The notes under the pieces: generated by a model
The model's input: only the letters and a program-made list of their open reading frames with translations
Database searches by the model: none
What the model was told of the DNA's origin: nothing
Source: Crenotrichaceae bacterium
GTDB taxonomy: Bacteria > Pseudomonadota > Gammaproteobacteria > Methylococcales > DRLZ01
Assembly (NCBI GenBank): GCA_011322755.1
Contig: DRLZ01000099.1
Span: 1 to 13,636, forward strand
Direction of reading: 5' to 3'
DNA: 13,636 nt
Program-made: the position numbers and the translations under genes
Part shown: one piece after another, positions 7,109 through 13,636 of the stretch
How the letters are laid out: every line of letters begins with the position of its first letter
Numbering within the stretch: position 1 is the stretch's first letter

Positions 7109-7139
7109 TGGACTTGATTTAATGGGATAATATTATACT
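7109..7139 (+). promoter_or_regulatory. Possible dusB-fis promoter
   Basis: TATACT (7134-7139) is a good -10 box, but the best -35 candidate, TGGACT (7109-7114), is 19 nt away; TTGATT (7114-7119) is nearer consensus but only 14 nt away. The region is AT-rich and lies between the divergent trhO and dusB genes. Placement is a guess. Confidence 0.28.
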
Positions 7140-7184
7140 TTCAAGTTGAATTCACACCAAATATTACGTTATTAATGCAGAATA

Positions 7185-8207
7185 ATGACAATGTCTACGC
7201 CCGAAAAGGATAATACATCTAGTTTGTCAGTTCCAGTCTTTAAGATTGGTTCATATGAAATTCCATCGCAGGTGATTTTGGCGCCCATGGCAGGAATTAC
7301 TGATCAACCATTTCGACAGCTTTGTCGTCAGTTTGGGGCGGGTCTTGCTTTTTCTGAGATGGTGTCAGCAAATCCACGGTTACGCAAATCAAGAAAAAGT
7401 CAGTTACGTCTGAATCATGATGGCGAAAATGGTTTGCGAGCTGTGCAACTGGTTGGAACAGAGGCTAAAGAGCTGGCAGACGCTGCGCGTTACAATGTTG
7501 ACATGGGCGCACAAATTATTGACATTAATATGGGGTGTCCGGCAAAAAAAGTGTGTACTAAGGCTGCTGGTTCCGCTTTATTGAAAGATGAAATACTAGT
7601 CGAACAGATTCTCACACAAGTGACGTGTGCGGTTAATGTCCCTGTTACGCTTAAAATCAGAACTGGCTGGGATAAAAACAATCGCAATGCTGTGAATATT
7701 GCCAGAATTGCTGAAAATTCTGGTATACAAGCACTTACAATTCATGGCCGAACACGCGCTTGTGCTTTTAGGGGAGAAGCAGAATACGAGACGATTCAAA
7801 AAGTTAAGCAGAATGTCTCAATGCCCATTATTGCAAATGGCGATATTGATAGTCCACAAAGGGCTAAAAGAGTACTTCAAATCACTGGAGCAGATGCTAT
7901 CATGATCGGGCGATCAGCGTGTGGGAGGCCTTGGATATTTGATGAAATAAGTCAATATTTCTCTGGTAATCAAGTGATTAAAAAACCTTTTTTGTGCGAT
8001 GTCTTAGAAATAATGCGGTCCCATGTTGCAGAATTGCATCACTTTTATGGCTCATACATGGGTGTGCGGATAGCACGTAAACATATTCGCTGGTATCTAG
8101 ACTGTTTGAACACAAAATCAATACAGATTGACAAGCACATTTTTCTAGAAGATTGCCCGAAAAAGCAAATGCAGCGGCTAGAGAATTTACAAAATCTAAT
8201 TGGGTAG
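7185..8207 (+). CDS. dusB: tRNA-dihydrouridine synthase DusB
   Basis: This 340-residue flavoenzyme reduces specific uridines in the tRNA D loop to dihydrouridine using FMN and NADPH. Visible signatures are the FMN-binding ILAPMAGITDQPFR (31-44), FSEMVSA, VQLVG, the catalytic Cys118 in INMGCPAKKV, LKIRTGW, ITIHGRTR-like LTIHGRTRAC, IIANGDI and ADAIMIGRSACGRPW for phosphate binding. The C-terminal helices include RKHIRWYL. After the catalytic loop the usual NRKLAGSALL reads CTKAAGSALL, with an extra Cys (C124). The length is normal for DusB. ATG 7185 is followed by a second in-frame ATG at 7191; neither has a strong ribosome site. In many proteobacteria dusB is the first gene of the dusB-fis operon, which agrees with fis being next, although the gap to fis is long here. 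Confidence 0.95.
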   Translation: MTMSTPEKDNTSSLSVPVFKIGSYEIPSQVILAPMAGITDQPFRQLCRQFGAGLAFSEMVSANPRLRKSRKSQLRLNHDGENGLRAVQLVGTEAKELADAARYNVDMGAQIIDINMGCPAKKVCTKAAGSALLKDEILVEQILTQVTCAVNVPVTLKIRTGWDKNNRNAVNIARIAENSGIQALTIHGRTRACAFRGEAEYETIQKVKQNVSMPIIANGDIDSPQRAKRVLQITGADAIMIGRSACGRPWIFDEISQYFSGNQVIKKPFLCDVLEIMRSHVAELHHFYGSYMGVRIARKHIRWYLDCLNTKSIQIDKHIFLEDCPKKQMQRLENLQNLIG

Positions 8208-8230
8208 TTAATTAATAATACGAATGATTG

Positions 8231-8244
8231 TCAAACTGGTTTGA
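8231..8244. repeat. Short perfect dyad downstream of dusB
   Basis: TCAAAC and GTTTGA form a perfect 6-bp inverted repeat with a 2-nt centre, 24 bp after the dusB stop. The loop is too short for a stable RNA hairpin and no U-tract follows, so a protein-binding site is more likely than a terminator. A Fis-like AT-rich stretch follows at about 8239-8255, but it does not keep the flanking G and C of the Fis consensus. Confidence 0.3.
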
Positions 8245-8273
8245 ATTTTGTTTACAGGCTGAGGAAGGCTTTT

Positions 8274-8297
8274 ATGTCAGAAGGTGTTTTTGCCTGA
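8274..8297 (+). CDS. Seven-codon mini-ORF with strong ribosome site (possible leader peptide)
   Basis: GAGGAAGG (8261-8268) stands 5 nt before an ATG at 8274. The frame encodes only MSEGVFA before TGA at 8295-8297. The Shine-Dalgarno is the strongest in this part of the window, stronger than that of dusB or fis. The stop codon overlaps the left arm of a hairpin (8296-8318), a layout seen in leader-peptide control. It has no recognisable relatives and could equally be the stump of a lost gene or chance. Confidence 0.22.
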   Translation: MSEGVFA

Positions 8298-8318
8298 ATC
8301 ACATGTTGTCAGTGATTC
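8296..8318 (+). promoter_or_regulatory. Hairpin in the dusB-fis leader region
   Basis: GAATCAC (8296-8302) and GTGATTC (8312-8318) are perfect 7-bp arms around a 9-nt loop. There is no following U-tract, so it is not a standard terminator. It begins at the stop codon of the mini-ORF at 8274-8297. It could be an RNA structure or a protein-binding dyad. Confidence 0.35.
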
Positions 8319-8377
8319 GTACTGTAGGGGGTGGGTTATAACTGTCTTTAAGGTTTTTGGCTCACTAGAGGAAAAAA

Positions 8378-8443
8378 ATGAAAGAACTTCTTGGCGGTTT
8401 GATAATAAGAATTAAGCAACCAGATAATTTCTATGTTAACTAG
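8378..8443 (+). CDS. 21-residue small ORF just upstream of fis
   Basis: AGAGGAAA (about 8367-8374) precedes an ATG at 8378. The frame reads MKELLGGLIIRIKQPDNFYVN and stops at TAG 8441-8443, 10 nt before the preferred fis ATG at 8454. It has a basic and hydrophobic start and a polar end; no family is recognised. The stop codon lies within TAGGT, which is the only ribosome-site-like sequence for fis, so ribosomes finishing the small ORF could feed fis translation. A chance ORF cannot be excluded. Confidence 0.28.
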   Translation: MKELLGGLIIRIKQPDNFYVN

Positions 8444-8453
8444 GTACAAGCCA

Positions 8454-8693
8454 ATGTATACCAATAATATCCCATTGTCTAAGCAGGTGAATGATGCTGT
8501 TGAGTGTTATTTCTCAAATCTGAATGGTGAACTGGTAACGGGGTTGTATGATATGGTGATGAGTGAAGTTGAGAAAGGTTTGTTCAAAGCCGTACTTGAA
8601 AAGTCAGATTCAAATCAAAGCGAAGCTGCGAGAATATTAGGGATTAGTCGTACCACTTTGCGCAAGAAAATAGATTTATATGATATAGAGTAA
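8454..8693 (+). CDS. fis: DNA-binding protein Fis
   Basis: Fis is a homodimeric nucleoid protein that bends DNA and activates stable-RNA promoters. The preferred product has 79 residues, the usual size in betaproteobacteria, where the N-terminal beta-hairpin arm is shorter than in E. coli Fis (98). Helices AVECYFSNLNG and LYDMVMSEVEKGLFKAVLEK (31-50) form the dimer core. The helix-turn-helix is NQSEAARILGISRTTLRKKI (54-73). ATG 8454 is chosen because TAGGT lies 9 nt upstream and because this length fits the family; an in-frame ATG at 8433 would add 7 residues but has no ribosome site. The gene stands between dusB (246 bp upstream) and purH (68 bp downstream). Fis usually represses its own operon, so binding sites in the upstream gap are expected. 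Confidence 0.92.
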   Translation: MYTNNIPLSKQVNDAVECYFSNLNGELVTGLYDMVMSEVEKGLFKAVLEKSDSNQSEAARILGISRTTLRKKIDLYDIE

Positions 8694-8761
8694 TCTGTAA
8701 ACATTATTTTCCCTCTAAAGATAGTTCTGTATTTCAGTTAGTCAATCCAGCGAAGATTATT

Positions 8762-10318
8762 ATGCTTAAAGCTAAAACTGCGTTAGTCAGTGTTTCAGAT
8801 AAAACAGGAATTGTGGAGTTTTGTCGTAGTCTTGATAATCTCAGCATCAAGATATTGTCAACTGGAGGCACTGCCAGACTACTCGCGGAACAAAAAATAC
8901 CTGTGACGGAAGTTTCTGAGTATACAGGCTTTCCTGAGATCATGGATGGTCGTGTTAAAACTCTGCATCCTAAAATACATGGCGGAATTCTTGGTCGCCA
9001 GCCAATTGATGATGCAGTGATGGCTGAGCATGAAATTGATGCTATCGATCTGGTTGTTGTTAATCTTTATCCTTTCGAAGCAACCATTGCCAAGGCTGAT
9101 TGTACGTTAGAGCAGGCAATAGAAAATATAGATATTGGTGGCCCAGCGATGTTGCGTGCTGCCTGCAAAAATTATAGTCGAGTGGCAGCGATAACTGACC
9201 CGGCTGATTACCAGGCTGTTGTACAAGAAATAGGTGACTTGGGATCTGTGACTCTGGACACCCGTTTTCGTCTTGCCTTGAAAGGCTTTCAGCACACAGC
9301 GCGCTATGATGCAAGTATTTCAGATTATTTGCAACATCAGCAGACTGAGAGCTTTCCTGCACAATTAACTTTAGGTGTGGATCGGAAAATGATTATGCGT
9401 TATGGCGAAAACCCGCATCAAAAAGCAGCGTTCTACGTAGAAACCACTGCGCCTGCTGGTACCATTGCAACTGCAAATCAACTGCAGGGTAAAGAACTGT
9501 CATTCAACAACATTGCTGATGCGGATACAGCGCTGGAATGTGTTAAATCATTTTCTTCTGATAGACCAGCGTGTGTGATTGTCAAACATGCGAATCCCTG
9601 TGGTGTTGCACAGGCTGATGATTTACTGACTGCTTATCATTTTGCACATGCAACAGACCCAACATCTGCTTTTGGTGGGATTATTGCCTTCAATCAGGCG
9701 TTGGATGAAGTGACTGCGCAAACTGCGATTGATGGTCGTTTTATTGAAGTGATTCTGGCGCCAACAATCACTGATGCTGCACGAAATAAACTGGCAGCCA
9801 AACCGAATATCAGAGTACTGGAAACAGGCGAGTGGAGTGTTGGCAATGGTTATGTCTGGGATTATAAAAAAGTACGTGGTGGTTTGCTTGTTCAGGATCT
9901 GGATCAGGCTGTGGTAACCCAGGACGACTGTCGGGTTGTAAGTGAGTTACAGCCTGACGAGAAACAGTGGGCTGATTTGATGTTTGCCTGGAAGGTTGTT
10001 AAATTTGTTAAATCAAATGCAATTGTGTATTGCAAGAATTGTCAAACAATCGGTGTAGGCGCTGGTCAGATGAGCCGCGTCTATTCATCAAAAGTAGCGG
10101 CACTTAAAGCTGCAGATGAAGGTTTGGAAATCGCTGGCACAGTGATGGCTTCCGATGCATTTTTTCCTTTCAGAGATACCATTGATCAGGCAGCTGAGTC
10201 AGGTGTGAGCGCAATCATTCAGCCTGGTGGTTCAATTCGTGACGAAGAAGTGATTGCGGCTGCAAATGAACATCGTATCGCAATGGTATTCACGGCTGTT
10301 CGTCATTTCAGACATTAA
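8762..10318 (+). CDS. purH: Bifunctional AICAR transformylase / IMP cyclohydrolase PurH
   Basis: The 518-residue enzyme carries out the last two steps of IMP synthesis: formylation of AICAR with 10-formyl-tetrahydrofolate, then ring closure. The N-terminal cyclohydrolase domain (about 1-195) has ALVSVSDKTG, ILSTGGTA, GFPEIMDGRVKTLHPKIHGGIL with K66, and NLYPF. The transformylase domain (about 200-518) has MRYGENPHQKA, LSFNNIADAD, the catalytic pair K275-H276 in IVKHANPCG, DPTSAFGGIIAFN, and near the end ASDAFFPFRD and IIQPGGSIRD. Length and motifs are those of an intact PurH. The ATG at 8762 gives the usual short lead to the first strand; only a weak AGCGAAG precedes it. purD begins 10 nt after the stop, so the two are one transcription unit, probably extending from dusB-fis. 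Confidence 0.97.
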   Translation: MLKAKTALVSVSDKTGIVEFCRSLDNLSIKILSTGGTARLLAEQKIPVTEVSEYTGFPEIMDGRVKTLHPKIHGGILGRQPIDDAVMAEHEIDAIDLVVVNLYPFEATIAKADCTLEQAIENIDIGGPAMLRAACKNYSRVAAITDPADYQAVVQEIGDLGSVTLDTRFRLALKGFQHTARYDASISDYLQHQQTESFPAQLTLGVDRKMIMRYGENPHQKAAFYVETTAPAGTIATANQLQGKELSFNNIADADTALECVKSFSSDRPACVIVKHANPCGVAQADDLLTAYHFAHATDPTSAFGGIIAFNQALDEVTAQTAIDGRFIEVILAPTITDAARNKLAAKPNIRVLETGEWSVGNGYVWDYKKVRGGLLVQDLDQAVVTQDDCRVVSELQPDEKQWADLMFAWKVVKFVKSNAIVYCKNCQTIGVGAGQMSRVYSSKVAALKAADEGLEIAGTVMASDAFFPFRDTIDQAAESGVSAIIQPGGSIRDEEVIAAANEHRIAMVFTAVRHFRH

Positions 10319-10328
10319 TCAGATCATA

Positions 10329-11624
10329 ATGAATATTCTGGTAATCGGCAATGGCGGTCGTGAGCATGCGCTGGCCTGGAAACTGGCTCAATCAGCGCGT
10401 GCAGATAAAGTTTATGTTGCGCCTGGTAATGCAGGGACTGCACTGGAGGATAATCTGTACAATGTCGACCTGAAAGTGACTGATATTGATGGCCTCATCA
10501 CATTCGCACAGAAAAATAGCATTGAGATGACGGTTGTTGGCCCGGAAGTCCCTCTGGTTGCAGGAATCGTTGATCGTTTTCAAGAACAAGACTTGCGATG
10601 TTTTGGTCCGAGTCAGGCGTGTGCGCAACTGGAAGGCTCCAAAGCCTTCAGCAAGGATTTTTTTGCGCGCTATGGAATTCCGACAGCAGAATATCAAGTA
10701 TTCACTGAATTAGACGCGGCCACAAACTATATACTGCAGCAGACAATGCCGATTGTTGTTAAAGCAGATGGATTGGCCGCTGGAAAAGGTGTTGTGATTG
10801 CACATACCACACAACAAGCAATTTCGGCAGCCGGCGAGATGTTATCAGGTCAAGCGTTTGGTATTGCTGGGCAACAGATTGTTATCGAAGAATTCTTGCA
10901 AGGTGAAGAAGCCAGCTTTTTTGTCATAGCAGATGGAACAACAGCAGTGCCGCTTGCTACCTCACAGGATCATAAAACCCGAGATGAAGGTGATGTTGGT
11001 CCAAATACTGGCGGTATGGGTGCGTATTCTCCAGCACCTGTGATTACTCCAGAAATAAACGAAAGAGTGATGCGTGAGATCATTGAACCCACGCTACTTG
11101 GAATGCAGGAACGAGGAACTCCGTATACAGGGTTTTTATATGCGGGCTTAATGATCACAGATGATGGAACGCCAAAGTTGCTGGAATATAATTGCCGCAT
11201 GGGGGATCCTGAAACCCAACCGGTGATGATGCGCTTGCAAAGCGATCTGGTTGATGTGCTGGATGCTGCGATTGATAGCAATTTACATCAACAATCAGAT
11301 TTGCTATGGGATGACCGGGCTGCGCTGGGAGTGGTTATGGTCGCAGGTGGTTATCCGGGCAGTTATACCCAGGGGAATGTGATTTCAGGATTGACAGAGC
11401 AGTCACTCGATGACATAAAAATTTTTCATGCCGGGACGCGTCTGGAAGATAATGAGGTTGTTACGGCTGGTGGACGTGTACTCTGTGTGACGGCACTGGG
11501 TGCGAGTATTTCACAGGCAGGTCAGAAAGCCTACAGCGCAGTCGATTTGATTGATTGGGATCATGCTTACTATCGACGCGACATCGGTCACCGTGCAATT
11601 GCAAGAGCAGATCATACGTATTGA
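10329..11624 (+). CDS. purD: Phosphoribosylamine-glycine ligase PurD (GAR synthetase)
   Basis: The 431-residue ATP-grasp enzyme joins glycine to 5-phosphoribosylamine, the second step of purine synthesis. The N-terminal domain begins MNILVIGNGGREHALAWKL, with VVGPEVPLVAGI and GPSQACAQLEGSKAFSK next. The ATP-grasp core has PIVVKADGLAAGKGVVIA, IVIEEFLQGEEASFF and DHKTRDEGDVGPNTGGMGAYSPAP cut over the centre. YTGFLYAGLMI and EYNCRMGDPETQPVMMRL hold the metal-binding Glu and Asn, and the C-terminal domain starts at GVVMVAGGYPG. The ATG at 10329 is used because it gives the canonical N-terminus and lies 10 nt after purH; a longer in-frame reading from 10254 would run inside purH. It is followed, after about 80 bp with a new promoter, by tRNA-Arg. 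Confidence 0.97.
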   Translation: MNILVIGNGGREHALAWKLAQSARADKVYVAPGNAGTALEDNLYNVDLKVTDIDGLITFAQKNSIEMTVVGPEVPLVAGIVDRFQEQDLRCFGPSQACAQLEGSKAFSKDFFARYGIPTAEYQVFTELDAATNYILQQTMPIVVKADGLAAGKGVVIAHTTQQAISAAGEMLSGQAFGIAGQQIVIEEFLQGEEASFFVIADGTTAVPLATSQDHKTRDEGDVGPNTGGMGAYSPAPVITPEINERVMREIIEPTLLGMQERGTPYTGFLYAGLMITDDGTPKLLEYNCRMGDPETQPVMMRLQSDLVDVLDAAIDSNLHQQSDLLWDDRAALGVVMVAGGYPGSYTQGNVISGLTEQSLDDIKIFHAGTRLEDNEVVTAGGRVLCVTALGASISQAGQKAYSAVDLIDWDHAYYRRDIGHRAIARADHTY

Positions 11625-11654
11625 CGTGTTACATAAACAGCCAATCAATTCCTT

Positions 11655-11690
11655 TATACTGGTCAGGTATGTGGTATTATACTGCGCTCG
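11655..11690 (+). promoter_or_regulatory. Promoter of tRNA-Arg
   Basis: TATACT (11678-11683, within TATTATACT) is a clear -10 box, followed by a GC-rich discriminator GCGCTCG as in stable-RNA promoters. The -35 candidate TATACT (11655-11660) is poor but correctly spaced at 17 nt. The start would be near 11690, about 14 nt before the tRNA. Confidence 0.5.
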
Positions 11691-11703
11691 ATTGATCTAC
11701 TCT

Positions 11704-11780
11704 GCGCCCGTAGCTCAGCTGGATAGAGTAACCGGCTTCGAACCGGTTGGTCGGGGGTTCGAATCCCTCCGGGCGTGCCA
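11704..11780 (+). tRNA. tRNA-Arg (anticodon UCG)
   Basis: The 77-nt cloverleaf has acceptor stem GCGCCCG/CGGGCGT, D arm GCTC-AGCTGGATA-GAGT, anticodon stem ACCGG/CCGGT with loop CTTCGAA (anticodon TCG, reading CGA), T arm GGGGG-TTCGAAT-CCCTC, discriminator G and an encoded CCA at 11778-11780. E. coli has no UCG arginine tRNA and reads CGA with inosine. It follows purD by 79 bp. Confidence 0.96.
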
Positions 11781-11902
11781 TATTTTCTGTGTAATAAGTT
11801 AAGTGCGATCCGCCTTTATAGATTTTTGAGACGCTTTTTATTATGACTCCTGAATTCAAAATAAAAAGTAGTTGCCTTAAGGTTCTGTAGGAACCTGAAA
11901 GT

Positions 11903-13636
11903 TTATTGATATTCGATATGTAGTACAGGCGCATAGGTCTGATTACCCTCAAATGAATATGCCTCACGTTTTCCAGAGCCAGTAATAATAAATGCCATTG
12001 AATTTCTGTTTTCCCACCCGGATCGATCAATAATTTCCTGAACAATAGGCGTTAAATCAGGAGTTTGTTGTTTAGTCCCGGCTTCCTTTCTTTTAGTCCA
12101 TGCAGGTGGTGACCATGCGACACTTGATAATGTTCTTGGTCTGTTTGATACGTCATCATTGCTAAATCTAAAGGCGTCTGCATTATCAACGTCTTCCCCT
12201 TCCAGAAATAAATCCGTTGCCTCTGTTTTGGTATTTGACGCAGTAAACTGAATATAGGCATCAATAACTGTACTCCCTTGAGGTATTGTGACATCGTTGA
12301 AACGCAGGCCAATTGTTTGATTTCCTCCGGAACGTACTAAATCAATATCCCGACTGTAAAGGATAACTCTACCAGATGATCTTTCTTCGACATCATCAGT
12401 GCCATGTTGAATAGGGATTGAAATCAGTTTTGCTTCACCTGGGGGGAGTACATCAACAGTAATGCTGTAGCTGTTTGTCTTGGCATTGCTATCAGTTGCT
12501 GTCGCGGTAATGACATGTGTTCCTTCAGTTAACCCGGCCGTTGAAAAAGAACCTCCGGTTGCAAGGAAACCGTCAATATTTGAATACCATGCCAGGCTTG
12601 CAGTGACGCTGCCATCTTCTGTATCAGAACCTGTTCCAGTAAAGCTGATGTTGTTCCCCACTGTAAAATTTGTTCCATCTGCCGGTGAGGTAATAAGAGC
12701 TTTCGGTGGTTGATTCGTATTTCCGTTGCTGAATTCCACAAAAAGAACAGGAGCCGCAGATGACTTACTCTCAAATGAGTATGCATCACGTTTACCTGTG
12801 CCTGTCATAATAATGACAGCTGAATTGTTAATTGACCAGTCGGGGTGGTCAATGATTTCCTGAAGTAGTGATGAAATATCAGGTGTTTGCTGTTTACTGC
12901 CAGATTCTCCTATTACAAGCCATGGTTGCGGAATCCATTGAATGTTATCGAATGTTCTTTGCCTGGATGACACATTGCCGTTCACACGAGCAAATGTTGC
13001 TGCATTTCCAGCAGCTTCTCCTTCAATAGTTAACACTGTCGGTTCTATGCGAATACTGCTTGCAGTAAACTGGATATAGGCAGAAACAATGGAAGCACCC
13101 TGTGGAATCTCCAGTCCATTGAATCGGAGACCCACAGTTTGATTTCCGCCTGAACGTACTAAATCTAGATCTTTGCTGCCTATAATCACTTGTTGAGTGG
13201 GTTTTTCTTCTACATCATCGATACCAGCTGTTATGGGTATACTTATCGAGGATGTAAAATTATCAACACTTGTTACATTGGTTGTAGTGGTACTCGATAG
13301 TACAATTGCATCTTGTTGTGGCGGGGTTGTCGCTGGACTTTGAGAGTCATTATCGATCAAGTCGATTGTATCAGTGATGTGATTGCCAAGAAAATAATCA
13401 ATACCTAGCGATAATATAATTGTTACTTTCTCGGTTTGTTCAATCTCAGTATCATCTATCGGGGTAATCGAAACAGATTTTTCTGACTCCCCTGCGTTAA
13501 AGTGAACTTCACGTGTTACCTCAGTATAATCAACTCCTTTCTCTGCTGTTCCAGACAGTGTGAACCGAACTGTAAGCGCTCTTGACAAGTCATGTGTGCG
13601 AGTGAAGATAAACTGTCCATTGACGCCTGATTGTTC
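11903..13636 (-). CDS. Large Calx-beta / duplicated-domain protein, probably secreted (C-terminal part, runs off window)
   Basis: The minus-strand frame is open from the right edge to a TAA at 11903, giving the last 577 residues of a longer protein. Order of domains in the visible part: a Calx-beta domain (about 1-98, with VRFTLSGTAEKGVDYTEV, HFNAGESEKSVSITPIDD and DLIDND, calcium-binding in known relatives); a Ser/Thr/Pro-rich linker; repeat A (131-302); an Ig/PKD-like domain (about 306-398, PPKALITSPADG to SITVDV); and repeat B (405-576), after which the protein ends with one Gln. Both repeats share DLVRSGGNQT, GLRFN, IPQG, AYIQFTAS, KQQTPD and GKR-AYSFE; similar domains occur in multidomain extracellular bacterial proteins, but I do not know a firm function. 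No PEP-CTERM or LPXTG tail is present. The signal peptide, if any, is outside the window. A surface or exported adhesin-like role is inference. Confidence 0.85.
   Translation of the reverse strand, partial: EQSGVNGQFIFTRTHDLSRALTVRFTLSGTAEKGVDYTEVTREVHFNAGESEKSVSITPIDDTEIEQTEKVTIILSLGIDYFLGNHITDTIDLIDNDSQSPATTPPQQDAIVLSSTTTTNVTSVDNFTSSISIPITAGIDDVEEKPTQQVIIGSKDLDLVRSGGNQTVGLRFNGLEIPQGASIVSAYIQFTASSIRIEPTVLTIEGEAAGNAATFARVNGNVSSRQRTFDNIQWIPQPWLVIGESGSKQQTPDISSLLQEIIDHPDWSINNSAVIIMTGTGKRDAYSFESKSSAAPVLFVEFSNGNTNQPPKALITSPADGTNFTVGNNISFTGTGSDTEDGSVTASLAWYSNIDGFLATGGSFSTAGLTEGTHVITATATDSNAKTNSYSITVDVLPPGEAKLISIPIQHGTDDVEERSSGRVILYSRDIDLVRSGGNQTIGLRFNDVTIPQGSTVIDAYIQFTASNTKTEATDLFLEGEDVDNADAFRFSNDDVSNRPRTLSSVAWSPPAWTKRKEAGTKQQTPDLTPIVQEIIDRSGWENRNSMAFIITGSGKREAYSFEGNQTYAPVLHIEYQ
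11909..12424 (-). repeat. C-terminal copy (B) of the duplicated 172-residue domain
   Basis: This 516-bp segment encodes the domain from ISIPIQHGTDDVEE to APVLHIEY. Aligned without gaps to the copy at 12731-13246, about 92 of 172 residues are identical by hand count. It is the last domain of the protein. Confidence 0.85.
12731..13246 (-). repeat. N-terminal copy (A) of the duplicated 172-residue domain
   Basis: This 516-bp segment encodes the domain from ISIPITAGIDDVEE to APVLFVEF, the same length as copy B. Short DNA stretches such as GAACGTACTAAATC are still identical in both copies (about 12333 and 13153). An Ig/PKD-like domain lies between the two copies. Confidence 0.85.

Noticed and set aside
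8433..8453. Earlier in-frame fis start at 8433
   Set aside because: It has no ribosome site, overlaps the small upstream ORF, and would make Fis longer than usual for this type.
9060..9362. 100-codon minus-strand ORF inside purH
   Set aside because: It is a shadow of the well-supported purH gene and its translation shows no family features.
10254..10328. 25-codon N-terminal extension of purD
   Set aside because: It lies within the purH end and adds residues absent from PurD; ATG 10329 gives the normal MNILVIGNGGREH start.
11834..11868. AT-rich inverted repeat CTTTTTATT / AATAAAAAG after tRNA-Arg
   Set aside because: Its arms are almost all A-T with a 17-nt loop, so it is too weak to call a terminator, though it lies where one would be expected.
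11880..11896. AGGTTC/GAACCT hairpin just past the stop of the Calx-beta protein gene
   Set aside because: It has only 6 bp and no U-tract directly after it in either direction; the T-rich stretch on the minus strand is more than 10 nt away.
12529..12789. Minus-strand 86-codon ORF, and a similar one at 12052-12312
   Set aside because: Both are out-of-frame shadows of the Calx-beta/duplicated-domain gene; they resemble each other's position only because the underlying gene is duplicated.
1..13636. CRISPR arrays, insertion sequences, integrase or phage genes
   Set aside because: No spaced short repeats, transposase or integrase motifs, or terminal inverted repeats with target duplications were seen, including next to the two tRNA genes.

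Overview
The window looks like chromosomal DNA of a moderate-GC proteobacterium, most likely a betaproteobacterium and possibly a Nitrosomonas-like one. That guess rests on the order dusB-fis-purH-purD, a short (about 79 residue) Fis, a CbpA/CbpM pair, an oxygen-type TrhO and a tRNA-Arg(UCG). It is inference from gene order and protein style, not from any search.

Left part (1-4105). A minus-strand gene run reads, in transcription order: a broken EamA/DMT-type transporter, a PhzF-family protein, a class IV branched-chain-type aminotransferase and, after a 79-bp gap, the start of a lipoprotein alpha/beta hydrolase that leaves the window. Facing away from this run is a MocR-type (GntR plus aminotransferase) regulator. 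The intergenic region between them holds three TACAG/CTGTA half-sites that look like its operator. The transporter carries a frameshift and a large internal deletion, so the likely first target of the regulator appears dead while the downstream enzymes are intact.

Middle (4106-5896). cbpA and cbpM form a translationally linked co-chaperone/modulator pair. A good heat-shock (sigma-32-like) promoter lies about 110 bp upstream, and a strong bidirectional terminator closes the pair. On the other strand follows tRNA-Thr(UGU) with its own promoter. Upstream of it is trhO, which makes the U34 hydroxylation that is known for this class of tRNA.

Right-middle (7185-11780). dusB, fis, purH and purD run on the plus strand, followed by tRNA-Arg(UCG). 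dusB and fis are separated by an unusually long gap of about 246 bp. It contains a dyad, two very short ORFs with good Shine-Dalgarno sequences and a hairpin; this is the least explained piece of the window. purH and purD supply the last steps of IMP synthesis and an early one.

Right end (11903-13636). A minus-strand gene, open at the window edge, encodes the C-terminal part of a large, probably secreted protein: a Calx-beta domain, then two 172-residue copies of one domain flanking an Ig/PKD-like domain. No mobile element, CRISPR array or clear novel multi-gene system is seen.
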